NCBI RefSeq assembly: GCF_003610775.1
Contig: NZ_RAQO01000008.1
Span: 310,001-374,000 of the forward strand
Direction of reading: 5' to 3'
DNA: 64,000 bases
From: Alginatibacterium sediminis
GTDB lineage: Bacteria > Pseudomonadota > Gammaproteobacteria > Enterobacterales > Celerinatantimonadaceae
Shown: positions 56,648-64,000 of the stretch, in pieces
Layout: the number at the start of each line of letters is the position of its first letter
How positions within the stretch are numbered: position 1 is the first letter of the stretch
The notes under the pieces: generated by a model
Database searches by the model: none
Seen by the model: only the letters and a program-made list of their open reading frames with translations
What the model was told of the DNA's origin: nothing
Made by a program: the position numbers and the translations under genes

Positions 56648-57100
56648 TTAGTCTTCAGCAACAACGCTGATAGTAACCGTAGTTTCTACTTCTGTGTGAA
56701 CATGAATAGTAACTTCAAATTCACCAACGTTGCGTAGCGCACCGTTTGGTAGACGAACTTCAGCTTTAGCAACCTTAACACCAGCTGCAGTGATTGCATC
56801 TGAAATGTCACGAGTACCGATTGAGCCGAATAATTTACCTTCTTCGCCCGCTTTAGAAGCAATAACAACTGCTTCTAATGCGTTTAACTTGTCTGCACGA
56901 GTTTGTGCAGCAGTTAGATCTGAAGCCAATTTAGCTTCAAGCTCTGAACGACGTTGGTTAAATACTTCAACGTTAGCTTTTGTTGCTGGAACTGCTTTGC
57001 CCGTAGGGACCAAGTAGTTACGAGCATAACCAGATTTAACGTTAACTTGATCGCCTAGGCCACCAAGGTTTGCAATTTTGTCTAGAAGAATTACTTCCAT
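56648..57100 (-). CDS. rplI: Large ribosomal subunit protein bL9
   Basis: bL9 binds 23S rRNA near the L1 stalk. The 150-residue protein has the signature [21 protein letters not shown], then [13 protein letters not shown], a long linker helix, and the C-terminal domain with [12 protein letters not shown]. It is the last gene of rpsF-priB-rpsR-rplI, 44 bases after rpsR, and is followed by a strong terminator. Confidence 0.97.
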   Translation of the reverse strand: MEVILLDKIANLGGLGDQVNVKSGYARNYLVPTGKAVPATKANVEVFNQRRSELEAKLASDLTAAQTRADKLNALEAVVIASKAGEEGKLFGSIGTRDISDAITAAGVKVAKAEVRLPNGALRNVGEFEVTIHVHTEVETTVTISVVAED

Positions 57101-57144
57101 TACCTTTCCTCGAAATTAGGTTGAGTTAGGCTAATGCCTCGGAC

Positions 57145-57372
57145 TTACTTATGCATGTCCGTGTATGGCAAAAGAGCCAGGTAACGAGCACGTTTTATAG
57201 CACGTGCAAGTTGACGCTGATATTTAGCGCTAGTACCAGTGATACGGCTTGGTACAATTTTACCACTTTCAGTGATGTAGTTTTTTAGAACAGCGGTGTC
57301 TTTATAATCTATCTCAATAACACCTTCCGCTGTGAAGCGGCAGAATTTACGACGACGGAAAAAACGTGCCAT
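57145..57372 (-). CDS. rpsR: Small ribosomal subunit protein bS18
   Basis: bS18 pairs with bS6 on the 30S platform. The 75-residue protein starts at ATG 57372 with [17 protein letters not shown] and contains [22 protein letters not shown]. The start lies four bases after the priB stop, and the sequence matches the family end to end. Together with bS6 it is expected to regulate this operon through the leader upstream of rpsF. Confidence 0.97.
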   Translation of the reverse strand: MARFFRRRKFCRFTAEGVIEIDYKDTAVLKNYITESGKIVPSRITGTSAKYQRQLARAIKRARYLALLPYTDMHK

Positions 57373-57376
57373 AACA

Positions 57377-57691
57377 TTATCCTCTTGATAACAATTCAAT
57401 TTGTTGAGCGTGAAGTACGAGTCGGGATTCTCCCGAAACTTGACGATGTTGGTGTATAAACCCCATCACCTTCACATCACACCCCATGGTAACTTGCTGA
57501 GTCACTTGCTTGTGTAATTCGCCACTTAATGCCACTGCCATATAGCAGTATGCTTGGCGAGAAAATCCAGCTTCTAATTGCTGCGAGCGGTGTTCCAGCC
57601 AAAATTGGCAATGTGGAATTCCCGCAGGACTGACACTATTTTTAGGGGCGCGAGCTACTCGGCCGCTAAGTGTCACTCGATTTTCAGTCAT
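57377..57691 (-). CDS. priB: Primosomal replication protein N
   Basis: PriB is a small single-stranded-DNA-binding OB-fold protein that helps PriA restart replication. The 104-residue protein has [21 protein letters not shown] at the start, [14 protein letters not shown] and VMGFIHQH in the second half. Its place between rpsF and rpsR is conserved across many gammaproteobacteria, which makes the call firm. Confidence 0.93.
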   Translation of the reverse strand: MTENRVTLSGRVARAPKNSVSPAGIPHCQFWLEHRSQQLEAGFSRQAYCYMAVALSGELHKQVTQQVTMGCDVKVMGFIHQHRQVSGESRLVLHAQQIELLSRG

Positions 57692-57699
57692 AAAGACTC

Positions 57700-58122
57700 T
57701 TACTCTTCGCCAGCTTCCTCTTGTGCAGGAGCTTCAGCACGTGGAGCACGTTCTTCATCACGGCGAGCTGGACGCTCGTCATCGCGACGTGCAGGACGTT
57801 CATCTCTTGCTTTAGCAATTGCAGAAGGTTCAGTCGTAGTAGACTTAGTACGCATGATCATGTTGCGGATAACTGCATCGTTAAAACGGAATGCATTTTC
57901 TAGCTCTGCAGCTACTTCAGCACTTGCTTCTATGTTGAAAAGAACATAGTGAGCTTTGTGCAATTTTTCGATTGGGTAAGCCAATTGACGACGACCCCAA
58001 TCTTCCATGCGATGAATAGTACCGCCGTTATCAGTGATAGTTGCTGAATAACGCTCGATCATAGCTGGAACTTGTTCACTTTGGTCCGGGTGAACCATGA
58101 ACACGATTTCGTAATGACGCAT
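57700..58122 (-). CDS. rpsF: Small ribosomal subunit protein bS6
   Basis: bS6 is a 30S platform protein. Residues 1-98 are the normal fold ([14 protein letters not shown], then [21 protein letters not shown]). From residue 101 to 140 there is a charged tail with repeats of DERPARRD and a Glu-rich end (AGEE), a likely site for glutamate addition by a RimK-type ligase. The AAGGAG ribosome site is seven bases upstream. It is the first gene of the operon. Confidence 0.97.
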   Translation of the reverse strand: MRHYEIVFMVHPDQSEQVPAMIERYSATITDNGGTIHRMEDWGRRQLAYPIEKLHKAHYVLFNIEASAEVAAELENAFRFNDAVIRNMIMRTKSTTTEPSAIAKARDERPARRDDERPARRDEERAPRAEAPAQEEAGEE

Positions 58123-58144
58123 TGTTGCTCCTTACGGGTTAGCA

Positions 58145-58176
58145 GCCTCATATAGGTTCAACCGGACCTCTGAGGC
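58145..58176 (-). promoter_or_regulatory. Probable S6:S18-binding autoregulatory leader of rpsF
   Basis: On the minus strand, GCCTCA (58176-58171) pairs with TGAGGC (58150-58145). Inside, AGGT pairs with ACCT around a CCG-containing loop. A helix with a conserved CCG element upstream of rpsF is the known S6:S18 mRNA motif, which mimics the rRNA site. It lies about 23 bases before the ATG. The match is by eye, without a covariance search. Confidence 0.65.
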
Positions 58177-58260
58177 AAGGAACTAATAGTAGACGGTTGA
58201 TTTAAGAGCGCGGATTTTAGCCGATACCAGAGCGAAGTTCAAGCTTTGCATAGTGCTTGA

Positions 58261-58770
58261 CTAAAGTTTTCTGCCTAAACGTTTTTCGATTTGTTTACGC
58301 TCCCAGCGTGCACCAAAAAGGTTAAAAACTTCGAAAACATTTAGACCGTGGTTTACTATCCCGATTCCCCAACCTAAAGCCGGCCAAATCACCCATAGGT
58401 AGTCAGCACTAGTAACAAGATTGATGACCAGTAGAAAGCTAATCACTACAACATAGGTGATGAGGTGGGTATAGAAACCTTTAAGCTCTTTTACATGCTC
58501 TATGATGCGTTGTTCTTCAGCCGAGTTTTCAATGGTAGTGTTCATATCAGGGGTCGCCTTTTCAGAGGGCGCTTGGGTATTTGTTCCACAAAGCAGAGAT
58601 TCTAAGTCACTACTGCTTTTTTCAAATACGCTAGCAAGCGATTTAAGGCTATCTAGACTAGGGCTCTGACCACGTTCAATCCGTTGGATTGTTCGTACAC
58701 TTAATCCTGACACTTGAGCCAAATGCTCTTGCGACCAGGCGCGTTGTAATCGAAGTTTTCTTAGTCCCAT
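58261..58770 (-). CDS. XRE helix-turn-helix protein with C-terminal 2TM domain
   Basis: The 169-residue protein starts with a Cro/C1 helix-turn-helix (RAWSQEHLAQVSGLSVRTIQRIERG, residues 10-34). An acidic linker follows, then a 2TM domain with two membrane helices (about 100-118 and 124-140) and the ending FEVFNLFGARWERKQIEKRL. It may be a membrane-tethered regulator. It lies between rlmB and the rpsF operon, on the same strand but with its own gaps. Targets are unknown. Confidence 0.82.
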   Translation of the reverse strand: MGLRKLRLQRAWSQEHLAQVSGLSVRTIQRIERGQSPSLDSLKSLASVFEKSSSDLESLLCGTNTQAPSEKATPDMNTTIENSAEEQRIIEHVKELKGFYTHLITYVVVISFLLVINLVTSADYLWVIWPALGWGIGIVNHGLNVFEVFNLFGARWERKQIEKRLGRKL

Positions 58771-58859
58771 GACAGCCTCTATTGATGTTTACCCCTTTAA
58801 TCTAAGCCTATAAACAGCGTCTCACCACGTCATGTCACGACACTGTCACCCTTGTGGCA

Positions 58860-59597
58860 CTAGGCTTGACGCTGACGTACAGCCTCAAACAAACAAACAC
58901 CAGCCGCCACCGATACATTTAAGCTTGAAACACTTCCCATCATTGGGAGTTTGATAAGTTCGTCGCAGGTTTCGCGAGTTAAGCGGCGCATGCCTTTGTC
59001 TTCTGCACCCATCACGATAGCCAGTGGCCCTTGCATTTTACAGTCGTAAATCATCTGCTCAGCTTCGCCAGCTGTACCCACAATCCATACCCCTAACTTC
59101 TGCATTTCGCGCAAACTACGGGCCAGGTTAGTCACCGCAACAAGTGGCATATTTTCGGCCGCGCCACAAGCAACTTTGCGTACTGTAGGATTGAGCGACG
59201 CAGACTTATCCTTAGGTACAATCACAGCAGTTACTCCCGCAGCATCGGCGTTACGTAAGCAGGCGCCCAAATTGTGCGGGTCGGTCACGCCATCCAAGAC
59301 CAAAAACAGAGGATTAGTGGTTGTTTCAATGAGTTTAGTCAATCCCGCTTCGTTTAAGGGTGGCACTGGTTTTACCCGCGCCACAATACCTTGGTGTTGA
59401 GAGCTGTCGGCTTTATCGTCTAAAGTTTTTCTAGGTGCAAATTGAACTGCCACTCCCATTTTCTGCATTTGGTTTAGCAGCGGAAGTAAGCGATCGTCTT
59501 GGCGGCCTTTCAAGGCAAAGGCCTCTATAACTCGCTCAGGGTAGCGTTCCATAAATGCTGTCAGGGCATGGATACCAAAAATTATTTCATGACTCAT
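58860..59597 (-). CDS. rlmB: 23S rRNA (guanosine-2251-2'-O)-methyltransferase
   Basis: RlmB methylates G2251 in the peptidyl-transferase P loop. The 245-residue SpoU-class knotted enzyme has an N-terminal substrate-binding domain ([19 protein letters not shown]). Three SAM-binding motifs follow: [30 protein letters not shown], and [18 protein letters not shown]. It follows rnr by 14 bases, the common rnr-rlmB pair. Confidence 0.95.
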   Translation of the reverse strand: MSHEIIFGIHALTAFMERYPERVIEAFALKGRQDDRLLPLLNQMQKMGVAVQFAPRKTLDDKADSSQHQGIVARVKPVPPLNEAGLTKLIETTTNPLFLVLDGVTDPHNLGACLRNADAAGVTAVIVPKDKSASLNPTVRKVACGAAENMPLVAVTNLARSLREMQKLGVWIVGTAGEAEQMIYDCKMQGPLAIVMGAEDKGMRRLTRETCDELIKLPMMGSVSSLNVSVAAGVCLFEAVRQRQA

Positions 59598-59611
59598 AGT
59601 TGAGTTATTTC

Positions 59612-62158
59612 CTATTGATTTGCGTCTTTCTTGTTATCGTCTTTCGCGGCATTGCGTTCGTTTTTACCCGCGCGAGCTTTGCGTTTTTTCTTAGAAGCAC
59701 TAGTCACCTTAGGCTTTTTCTTAGTTTTCGCCCACGGATTAACCGCATCTAAGGCTGCTTTGGCGCTCGCTTTCGCAGCTTTACTAGCCTTACTCTTTGG
59801 CTTGCCCTTGTTCTTTTTATCGCGCAAACGCTCTTTGGCTGGTTTTTCTAGTTCGCCATTAGGACCAAGCACAGGTGCTTTGGCGACATTAGCCTTAGCA
59901 CTGCGCCGCTGACGCTTTTCAGCCGTTTTTTTGCCAGCATCAGCTCGGCGTTGACTCTTGCTACTCTTACCACCTTTGTTGTTTCGAGGCCCCGAAGCAA
60001 AGTCGTCACCTTCTAGTCCAAATTCTAAGCGGCGGTCATCCATGTTCACTGACAAGACTTTAACTTGAACCTTGTCACCAATTCTAAAGCGTTTACCGGT
60101 ATTCTCGCCGGTTAGGGTTTGGCGCGCGGCATCATAATGGAAATAGTCGCCACGTAAACTAGAAATATGCACCAAGCCTTCAATATGCAGCTCGCTCAAG
60201 CGAATAAACATGCCAAAGGCGGTAACCGTTGCAATGTTTCCATCGTAGGTCATGCCAACATGGTCAAGCATAAATTCGCACTTTAAGCGGTCACTAACTT
60301 CACGGGTAGCATCATCGGCACGACGTTCAGCCATTGAACAATGCTCACCATGCACCTGCATGTCTTCGCCACTGTATGCCATTGCACCATCGAGATAGCG
60401 CGGTTTGGCTTTGGTTTCGCCCGCCTCAAGTTCCGGATTGTGGATGAGGAACTTGATCACGCGATGCAGTAGTAAATCGGGATAACGACGGATAGGCGAG
60501 GTGAAATGTGCATAGCTTTTGAGCGCTAAGCCAAAGTGTCCCATGTTGTCAGGCTGATATACGGCTTGTTTCATGGAACGTAACAGCATGGTTTGAATCA
60601 GTTCGCGATCGGGCCGTTTTTCAACCTCGCGCGCAATCGCTGCATAGTGTTTGGGTTCAGGCTCATCGCCACCTTCGAGTTTCAAACCTAATTCAGCTAA
60701 GAATCCGCGGAAGTTACTCAAGCGATCGTCAGACGGTGATTCATGTACTCGGAACAATATTTCTTTTTTGTTTTTTTCAACAAAGCGCGCCGCTGAAACG
60801 TTCGCTTGGATCATGCATTCTTCAATAATTTTATGCGCATCGTTACGCGTCGTCGGAACTATTTGTTCAATTTTGCGCTGCGCATTAAAAATGAAGCGGG
60901 TTTCTTGGGTTTCAAGTTCAATCCCACCACGCTCCAAGCGGCCAACTTTAAGCGCTCCATAGAGGTCATGCAGGTGATGTAAGTGCTGGACTTGGTCAAC
61001 ATAACGCTCGGATAAAATGTCATCGCCATCGAGGATCGCAGCAACTTTGTTGTAGGTGAGGCGGGCATGGGAGTGCATCACTGCTTGATAGAACTTATAA
61101 CCTGATAAACGTCCCGCTGCAGAAATCGTCATCTCACAGACCATACATAAACGATCAACCAAAGGATTAAGCGAACACAAACCGTTGCTCAATTTCTCAG
61201 GCAGCATCGGAATCACTTGGTCAGGGAAGTAAACCGAAGTAGCTCGAACGTAAGCTTCATCGTCAAGCGCAGTGCCAGGACGCACATAATAACTGACATC
61301 GGCAATCGCAACCCATAAGCGCCAACCGCCACCTTTTTTAGGCTCGCAGTATACCGCGTCATCGAAATCACGCGCATCTTCGCCATCAATAGTGATTAAT
61401 GGCAATTTGCGTAAATCGACACGTCCTTCTTTGTCAGCGTCTTCGACTTCTTCGCTAAGTGATTTAACCGCCTTGGTCACGGCATTAGGCCACTGGTGTG
61501 GAATATCATGATTGCGAAGCGCTAGTTGTACTTCCATGCCTGGGGCCATAGTTTCACCTAAGACCTCAATAATTTTACCAGTTGGACTATTACCAGCTTT
61601 GGGACCGTCGATAAGTTCAACAACTACAAACTGGCCTTGGCGAGCACCTTTACGCCCCTGCAGGTCAACCATGATGTCCATGGCTAAACGCGGGTCATCA
61701 GGACTTACAAAACCACGAGTTCCTTCAGCAAAAAAACGTCCTACAATTTGAGATTGCCCCGGCTGAAGCACCTTGATTATTTTAGCCTCACGTCGTCCTT
61801 TGGCATCCATTTGGGTAGGAGCTGCGAGCACTAAGTCGCCGTGCATTGCACGGCGCATTTGTCTGGCTGCCAGAAATAAGTCGTCTTCACCTATTCCAAG
61901 CTTTAAAAATCCAAAGCCGTCGCGATGGCCAATGACCCTGCCAACGACAAAGCCAATACGGTAAGGTTCAGTAAATTCATGCGTTAGCGTTCGCATCACG
62001 CGCCCTTCTCGGCGCAACTGTACTAAGGCAGTTTCGAGGTCATCACCATCACATTGCAGCTCTTGCAATAAAAATTCACGCGAAAGCGATTCACTTGATT
62101 TAGCGATGGTTTGGAAAACCAAATCCATTAATGAGGCCGTGGAGTCGGCTGTTGTCAT
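59612..62158 (-). CDS. rnr: Ribonuclease R
   Basis: RNase R is a 3'-5' exonuclease that degrades structured RNA. The 848-residue protein has an N-terminal helix-turn-helix, two cold-shock domains ([27 protein letters not shown]) and the RNB catalytic domain with [15 protein letters not shown], whose aspartates hold Mg. An S1 domain ([26 protein letters not shown]) follows. It ends in a Lys/Arg-rich tail from about residue 725, used for RNA unwinding. Cold and stationary-phase control is known in relatives. Confidence 0.96.
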   Translation of the reverse strand: MTTADSTASLMDLVFQTIAKSSESLSREFLLQELQCDGDDLETALVQLRREGRVMRTLTHEFTEPYRIGFVVGRVIGHRDGFGFLKLGIGEDDLFLAARQMRRAMHGDLVLAAPTQMDAKGRREAKIIKVLQPGQSQIVGRFFAEGTRGFVSPDDPRLAMDIMVDLQGRKGARQGQFVVVELIDGPKAGNSPTGKIIEVLGETMAPGMEVQLALRNHDIPHQWPNAVTKAVKSLSEEVEDADKEGRVDLRKLPLITIDGEDARDFDDAVYCEPKKGGGWRLWVAIADVSYYVRPGTALDDEAYVRATSVYFPDQVIPMLPEKLSNGLCSLNPLVDRLCMVCEMTISAAGRLSGYKFYQAVMHSHARLTYNKVAAILDGDDILSERYVDQVQHLHHLHDLYGALKVGRLERGGIELETQETRFIFNAQRKIEQIVPTTRNDAHKIIEECMIQANVSAARFVEKNKKEILFRVHESPSDDRLSNFRGFLAELGLKLEGGDEPEPKHYAAIAREVEKRPDRELIQTMLLRSMKQAVYQPDNMGHFGLALKSYAHFTSPIRRYPDLLLHRVIKFLIHNPELEAGETKAKPRYLDGAMAYSGEDMQVHGEHCSMAERRADDATREVSDRLKCEFMLDHVGMTYDGNIATVTAFGMFIRLSELHIEGLVHISSLRGDYFHYDAARQTLTGENTGKRFRIGDKVQVKVLSVNMDDRRLEFGLEGDDFASGPRNNKGGKSSKSQRRADAGKKTAEKRQRRSAKANVAKAPVLGPNGELEKPAKERLRDKKNKGKPKSKASKAAKASAKAALDAVNPWAKTKKKPKVTSASKKKRKARAGKNERNAAKDDNKKDANQ

Positions 62159-62347
62159 AATATCTTGTTCCTAGAGTCGCTTAAGCAGCATTTCGCCTCA
62201 AGCCATGCCTCTATGGTAAACGAGTATTCACAAAACGCTAGGACGGGGTGATTTTTCGCACTTAATATTTATTGATTAAACAAATACAGCCGCATCAATT
62301 CTATACTGATAGGTCAGAATTGCAGCCAATCAAGTGCTTATAGTGGA

Positions 62348-63124
62348 TTAGTAAGGGTGTTGGCTAGCTTTGGCTCGCTCAACCACATTCGGAGGCATTT
62401 TATCGGACAACTGCGCTAAAAGATCGCTCGCCAGTTGGTGCTGCTGTTTGTCAGCAATGATAGCGTGGTGAAGCCAGCGATAAGCGTCTTCATAGTCAAC
62501 AGGACTACCCTCACCTTCGACGAACAATTCAACCAACAGCAACTGTGCTTTTAGAAAACCCATGCTGGCAGATTCACGTAAATACGGAAGCGCTCGTTTG
62601 ACATCCTTTTGTACTAGAGTTCCGTTGGTGTAGTAACGTCCGAGTTGTTCTAGAGCAGCAGGGAAACCTTGTTGAGCAGCGCGCTGCATATACGAAATAC
62701 CACGCGGTGCGTCACGTTCTACACAAACACCCCATGCAAGCATATCCCCATATAAAAACTGGTAAGACGGAAGTTCAACTTTACTGGCGCGCGCTTCGAT
62801 ATCTTCCACTAACTGACATTCGTCTTCTTTAACCCGCGTTAAATGTTGGTTTTTATTAATCCAAGAAATCAGCTCTGCCTGAGTATAAATTTGCACCGCG
62901 TCCAGAGACGGTGGACTGGTATATTCATCGCTATCCTTACCCGGCAAATTGAGTTCTTGCGTGGCAGTTGCTTGCGAACCATCGGCATCTAAGGTGGCAA
63001 CAGCTTCTGAAACCTGAGGGTCTACATTACTAATCGGCGCAATCGGTTCTGCACTGGCCACTAGACTAAATGTAGCCAGCAAGCACCCAAAAATGTAACG
63101 CTCTGCGCTAGTACGAGACCGCAT
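62348..63124 (-). CDS. motX: MotX, sodium-driven flagellar motor protein with Sel1-like repeats
   Basis: MotX forms part of the T ring that holds PomAB stators of Na+-driven polar flagella. The 258-residue protein has a signal peptide (to about VASA) and a roughly 50-residue variable lead. The MotX core follows: IYTQAELISWINKNQHL, then DDECQLVEDIEARA-like spacing, GDMLAWGVCVE, and Sel1-type repeats (AAQQGFPAALEQLGRYYTNG, ESASMGFLKAQLLL). Cysteines in ECQLV and WGVCVE can form a disulfide. Location next to rnr fits Vibrio-like genomes. An AGGAG site precedes ATG 63124. Confidence 0.85.
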   Translation of the reverse strand: MRSRTSAERYIFGCLLATFSLVASAEPIAPISNVDPQVSEAVATLDADGSQATATQELNLPGKDSDEYTSPPSLDAVQIYTQAELISWINKNQHLTRVKEDECQLVEDIEARASKVELPSYQFLYGDMLAWGVCVERDAPRGISYMQRAAQQGFPAALEQLGRYYTNGTLVQKDVKRALPYLRESASMGFLKAQLLLVELFVEGEGSPVDYEDAYRWLHHAIIADKQQHQLASDLLAQLSDKMPPNVVERAKASQHPY

Positions 63125-63185
63125 TCAAGGCTCCTAAAACAAATTCGATATTCCTTTATCGGCACTATGTCATTTTATTAAAGCA

Positions 63186-63211
63186 AAAATCCAGCTATTG
63201 AGCTGGATTTT
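63186..63211. terminator. Terminator between the abgT-family gene and motX
   Basis: AAAATCCAGCT pairs perfectly with AGCTGGATTTT (loop ATTG). T runs follow on both strands. It lies 20 bases past the transporter stop and upstream of motX, so it mainly ends the transporter transcript. Confidence 0.85.
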
Positions 63212-63230
63212 TTAGTTCTATGTTGATTCG

Positions 63231-64000
63231 CTACAGCCCGTAGGTATAGCTGGCTTGTATACCTAATGGTATTCCTAAGCCCCAATAGATAAGTAAGAAT
63301 GCAGTCCACAGCACCAACATACAAATACTATAAGGCAACATCATCGACATCAGTGTACCAATACCAGTGCTCTTAACGTAGCGCTGACAATAAACCACTA
63401 CCAGTGGGAAATATGGCATCAATGGCGTAATGATATTCGATGAGCTATCGCCGACACGGTAGGCTGCTTGTGACAAATCCGGAGAGATATTTAGTTGCAT
63501 GAGCATAGGCACCAAAATAGGTCCAATCAACGCCCATTTGGCTGAAGCCGAACCAACAAACAAGTTAACAAATGCAACTAAGAATACTAATCCAACAATA
63601 GTCACTGAGCTAGGTAGCGCTAGCGCTTGCAATGCTGCAGCTCCTTTAAGAGCCATCAATGCACCAATATTAGATTGGCTAAAAGCAGCAATAAATAATG
63701 CACAGAAGAATGCCATAACGATGTAATAAGACATACCGTTCATAGCTTTAGTCATCGCTTGAACAATGTCATGCGAGCTTTTAAAGGTTCCGGTCATCAA
63801 ACCAAAAGTTACACCGGGGAAAACAAACAGCAAGAATATCAACGGCACAATTGATTGCATTAACGGCGCACTAAAATCTGCCAGTGACCCATTTTCAGCT
63901 CGCAAAGGTGATGATTCCGGGGCAGAAACAGCCCACAGCAGCAAACAACCCGCGATCATAACCATAGACGCAACTTTAAAGGCTTTGTGCTCTACGCTGG
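63231..64000 (-). CDS. AbgT-family transporter, C-terminal part (5' end outside window)
   Basis: The visible 256 or so residues are the second half of an AbgT-family inner-membrane transporter. Members import p-aminobenzoyl-glutamate or export antimetabolites such as sulfonamides. Typical segments are FVGSASAKWALIGPILVPML and AAYRVGDSSSNIITPLMPYFPL, the family signature around the substrate site. About six hydrophobic segments are present. The frame is still open at the window end, so an internal ATG at 63965 is not the start. Direction of transport and substrate are unknown. Confidence 0.88.
   Translation of the reverse strand, partial: SVEHKAFKVASMVMIAGCLLLWAVSAPESSPLRAENGSLADFSAPLMQSIVPLIFLLFVFPGVTFGLMTGTFKSSHDIVQAMTKAMNGMSYYIVMAFFCALFIAAFSQSNIGALMALKGAAALQALALPSSVTIVGLVFLVAFVNLFVGSASAKWALIGPILVPMLMQLNISPDLSQAAYRVGDSSSNIITPLMPYFPLVVVYCQRYVKSTGIGTLMSMMLPYSICMLVLWTAFLLIYWGLGIPLGIQASYTYGL

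Noticed and set aside
1-64000. CRISPR arrays, tRNA or rRNA genes, transposases, phage genes, toxin-antitoxin pairs
   Set aside because: Looked for throughout; no direct-repeat array, cloverleaf-like sequence or mobile-element gene was seen.

Overview
The window reads as a chromosome segment of a marine, motile gammaproteobacterium close to Vibrionales/Alteromonadales. The reasons are a MotX homologue (stator-associated protein of sodium-driven polar flagella), the sigma-S partner Crl next to FrsA and proBA, the cluster rlmB-rnr / rpsF-priB-rpsR-rplI / dnaB-alr, and moderate base composition. This placement is inferred from gene content; no rRNA or tRNA gene was found. I also saw no insertion sequence, prophage or CRISPR array. 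Most genes are recognisable housekeeping or stress genes.

Layout. 0-7 kb: the end of a LysR regulator, a zinc-ribbon membrane protein, a lipoprotein hydrolase, a HAD protein, a DsbA-like oxidoreductase, and an overlapping kefF-kefC pair (glutathione-gated potassium efflux). 7-14.5 kb: proA, proB, crl, frsA, a purine permease and pepD, a block whose order resembles the pepD-gpt-frsA-crl-phoE-proBA region of E. coli. 15-20 kb: a chemoreceptor, dinB, a cold-shock/DUF1294 protein and a VF530 protein with a long basic tail. 20-26 kb: an RND efflux operon with two membrane-fusion lipoproteins and a divergent TetR regulator. 26-36.7 kb: rssA, ycbX, a fasciclin-domain protein, yaeR, cysM, a cytochrome P460 homologue, a LysR regulator, msrPQ, and yeeZ-ltaE-cinA. 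37.8-42 kb: an ABC-F ATPase and a BaeSR-like two-component system.

42-49.9 kb is the most accessory-looking part. It holds many small single-domain genes: YciI, a 2OG-Fe(II) oxygenase, a GST, an XRE regulator divergent from a PACE exporter, a DUF1566/EF-hand exported protein, an HD hydrolase, a VOC protein, a secreted Cys-rich protein overlapping a cupin, a small gene with an apparent frameshift, and a GFA-domain protein.

49.9-64 kb: alr and dnaB, then a YnjBCD-type ABC transporter with a cytochrome c placed between dnaB and rplI, then rplI-rpsR-priB-rpsF with a probable S6:S18 autoregulatory leader. After these come an HTH/2TM gene, rlmB, rnr, motX and the 3' part of an abgT-family transporter.

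I did not find a clearly undescribed multi-gene system. The best leads are a possible leader switch ahead of the ABC-F gene, the frameshifted small gene, the VF530 fusion, the duplicated DUF1566/EF-hand protein, and the transporter plus cytochrome insertion in the ribosomal-protein/dnaB cluster.
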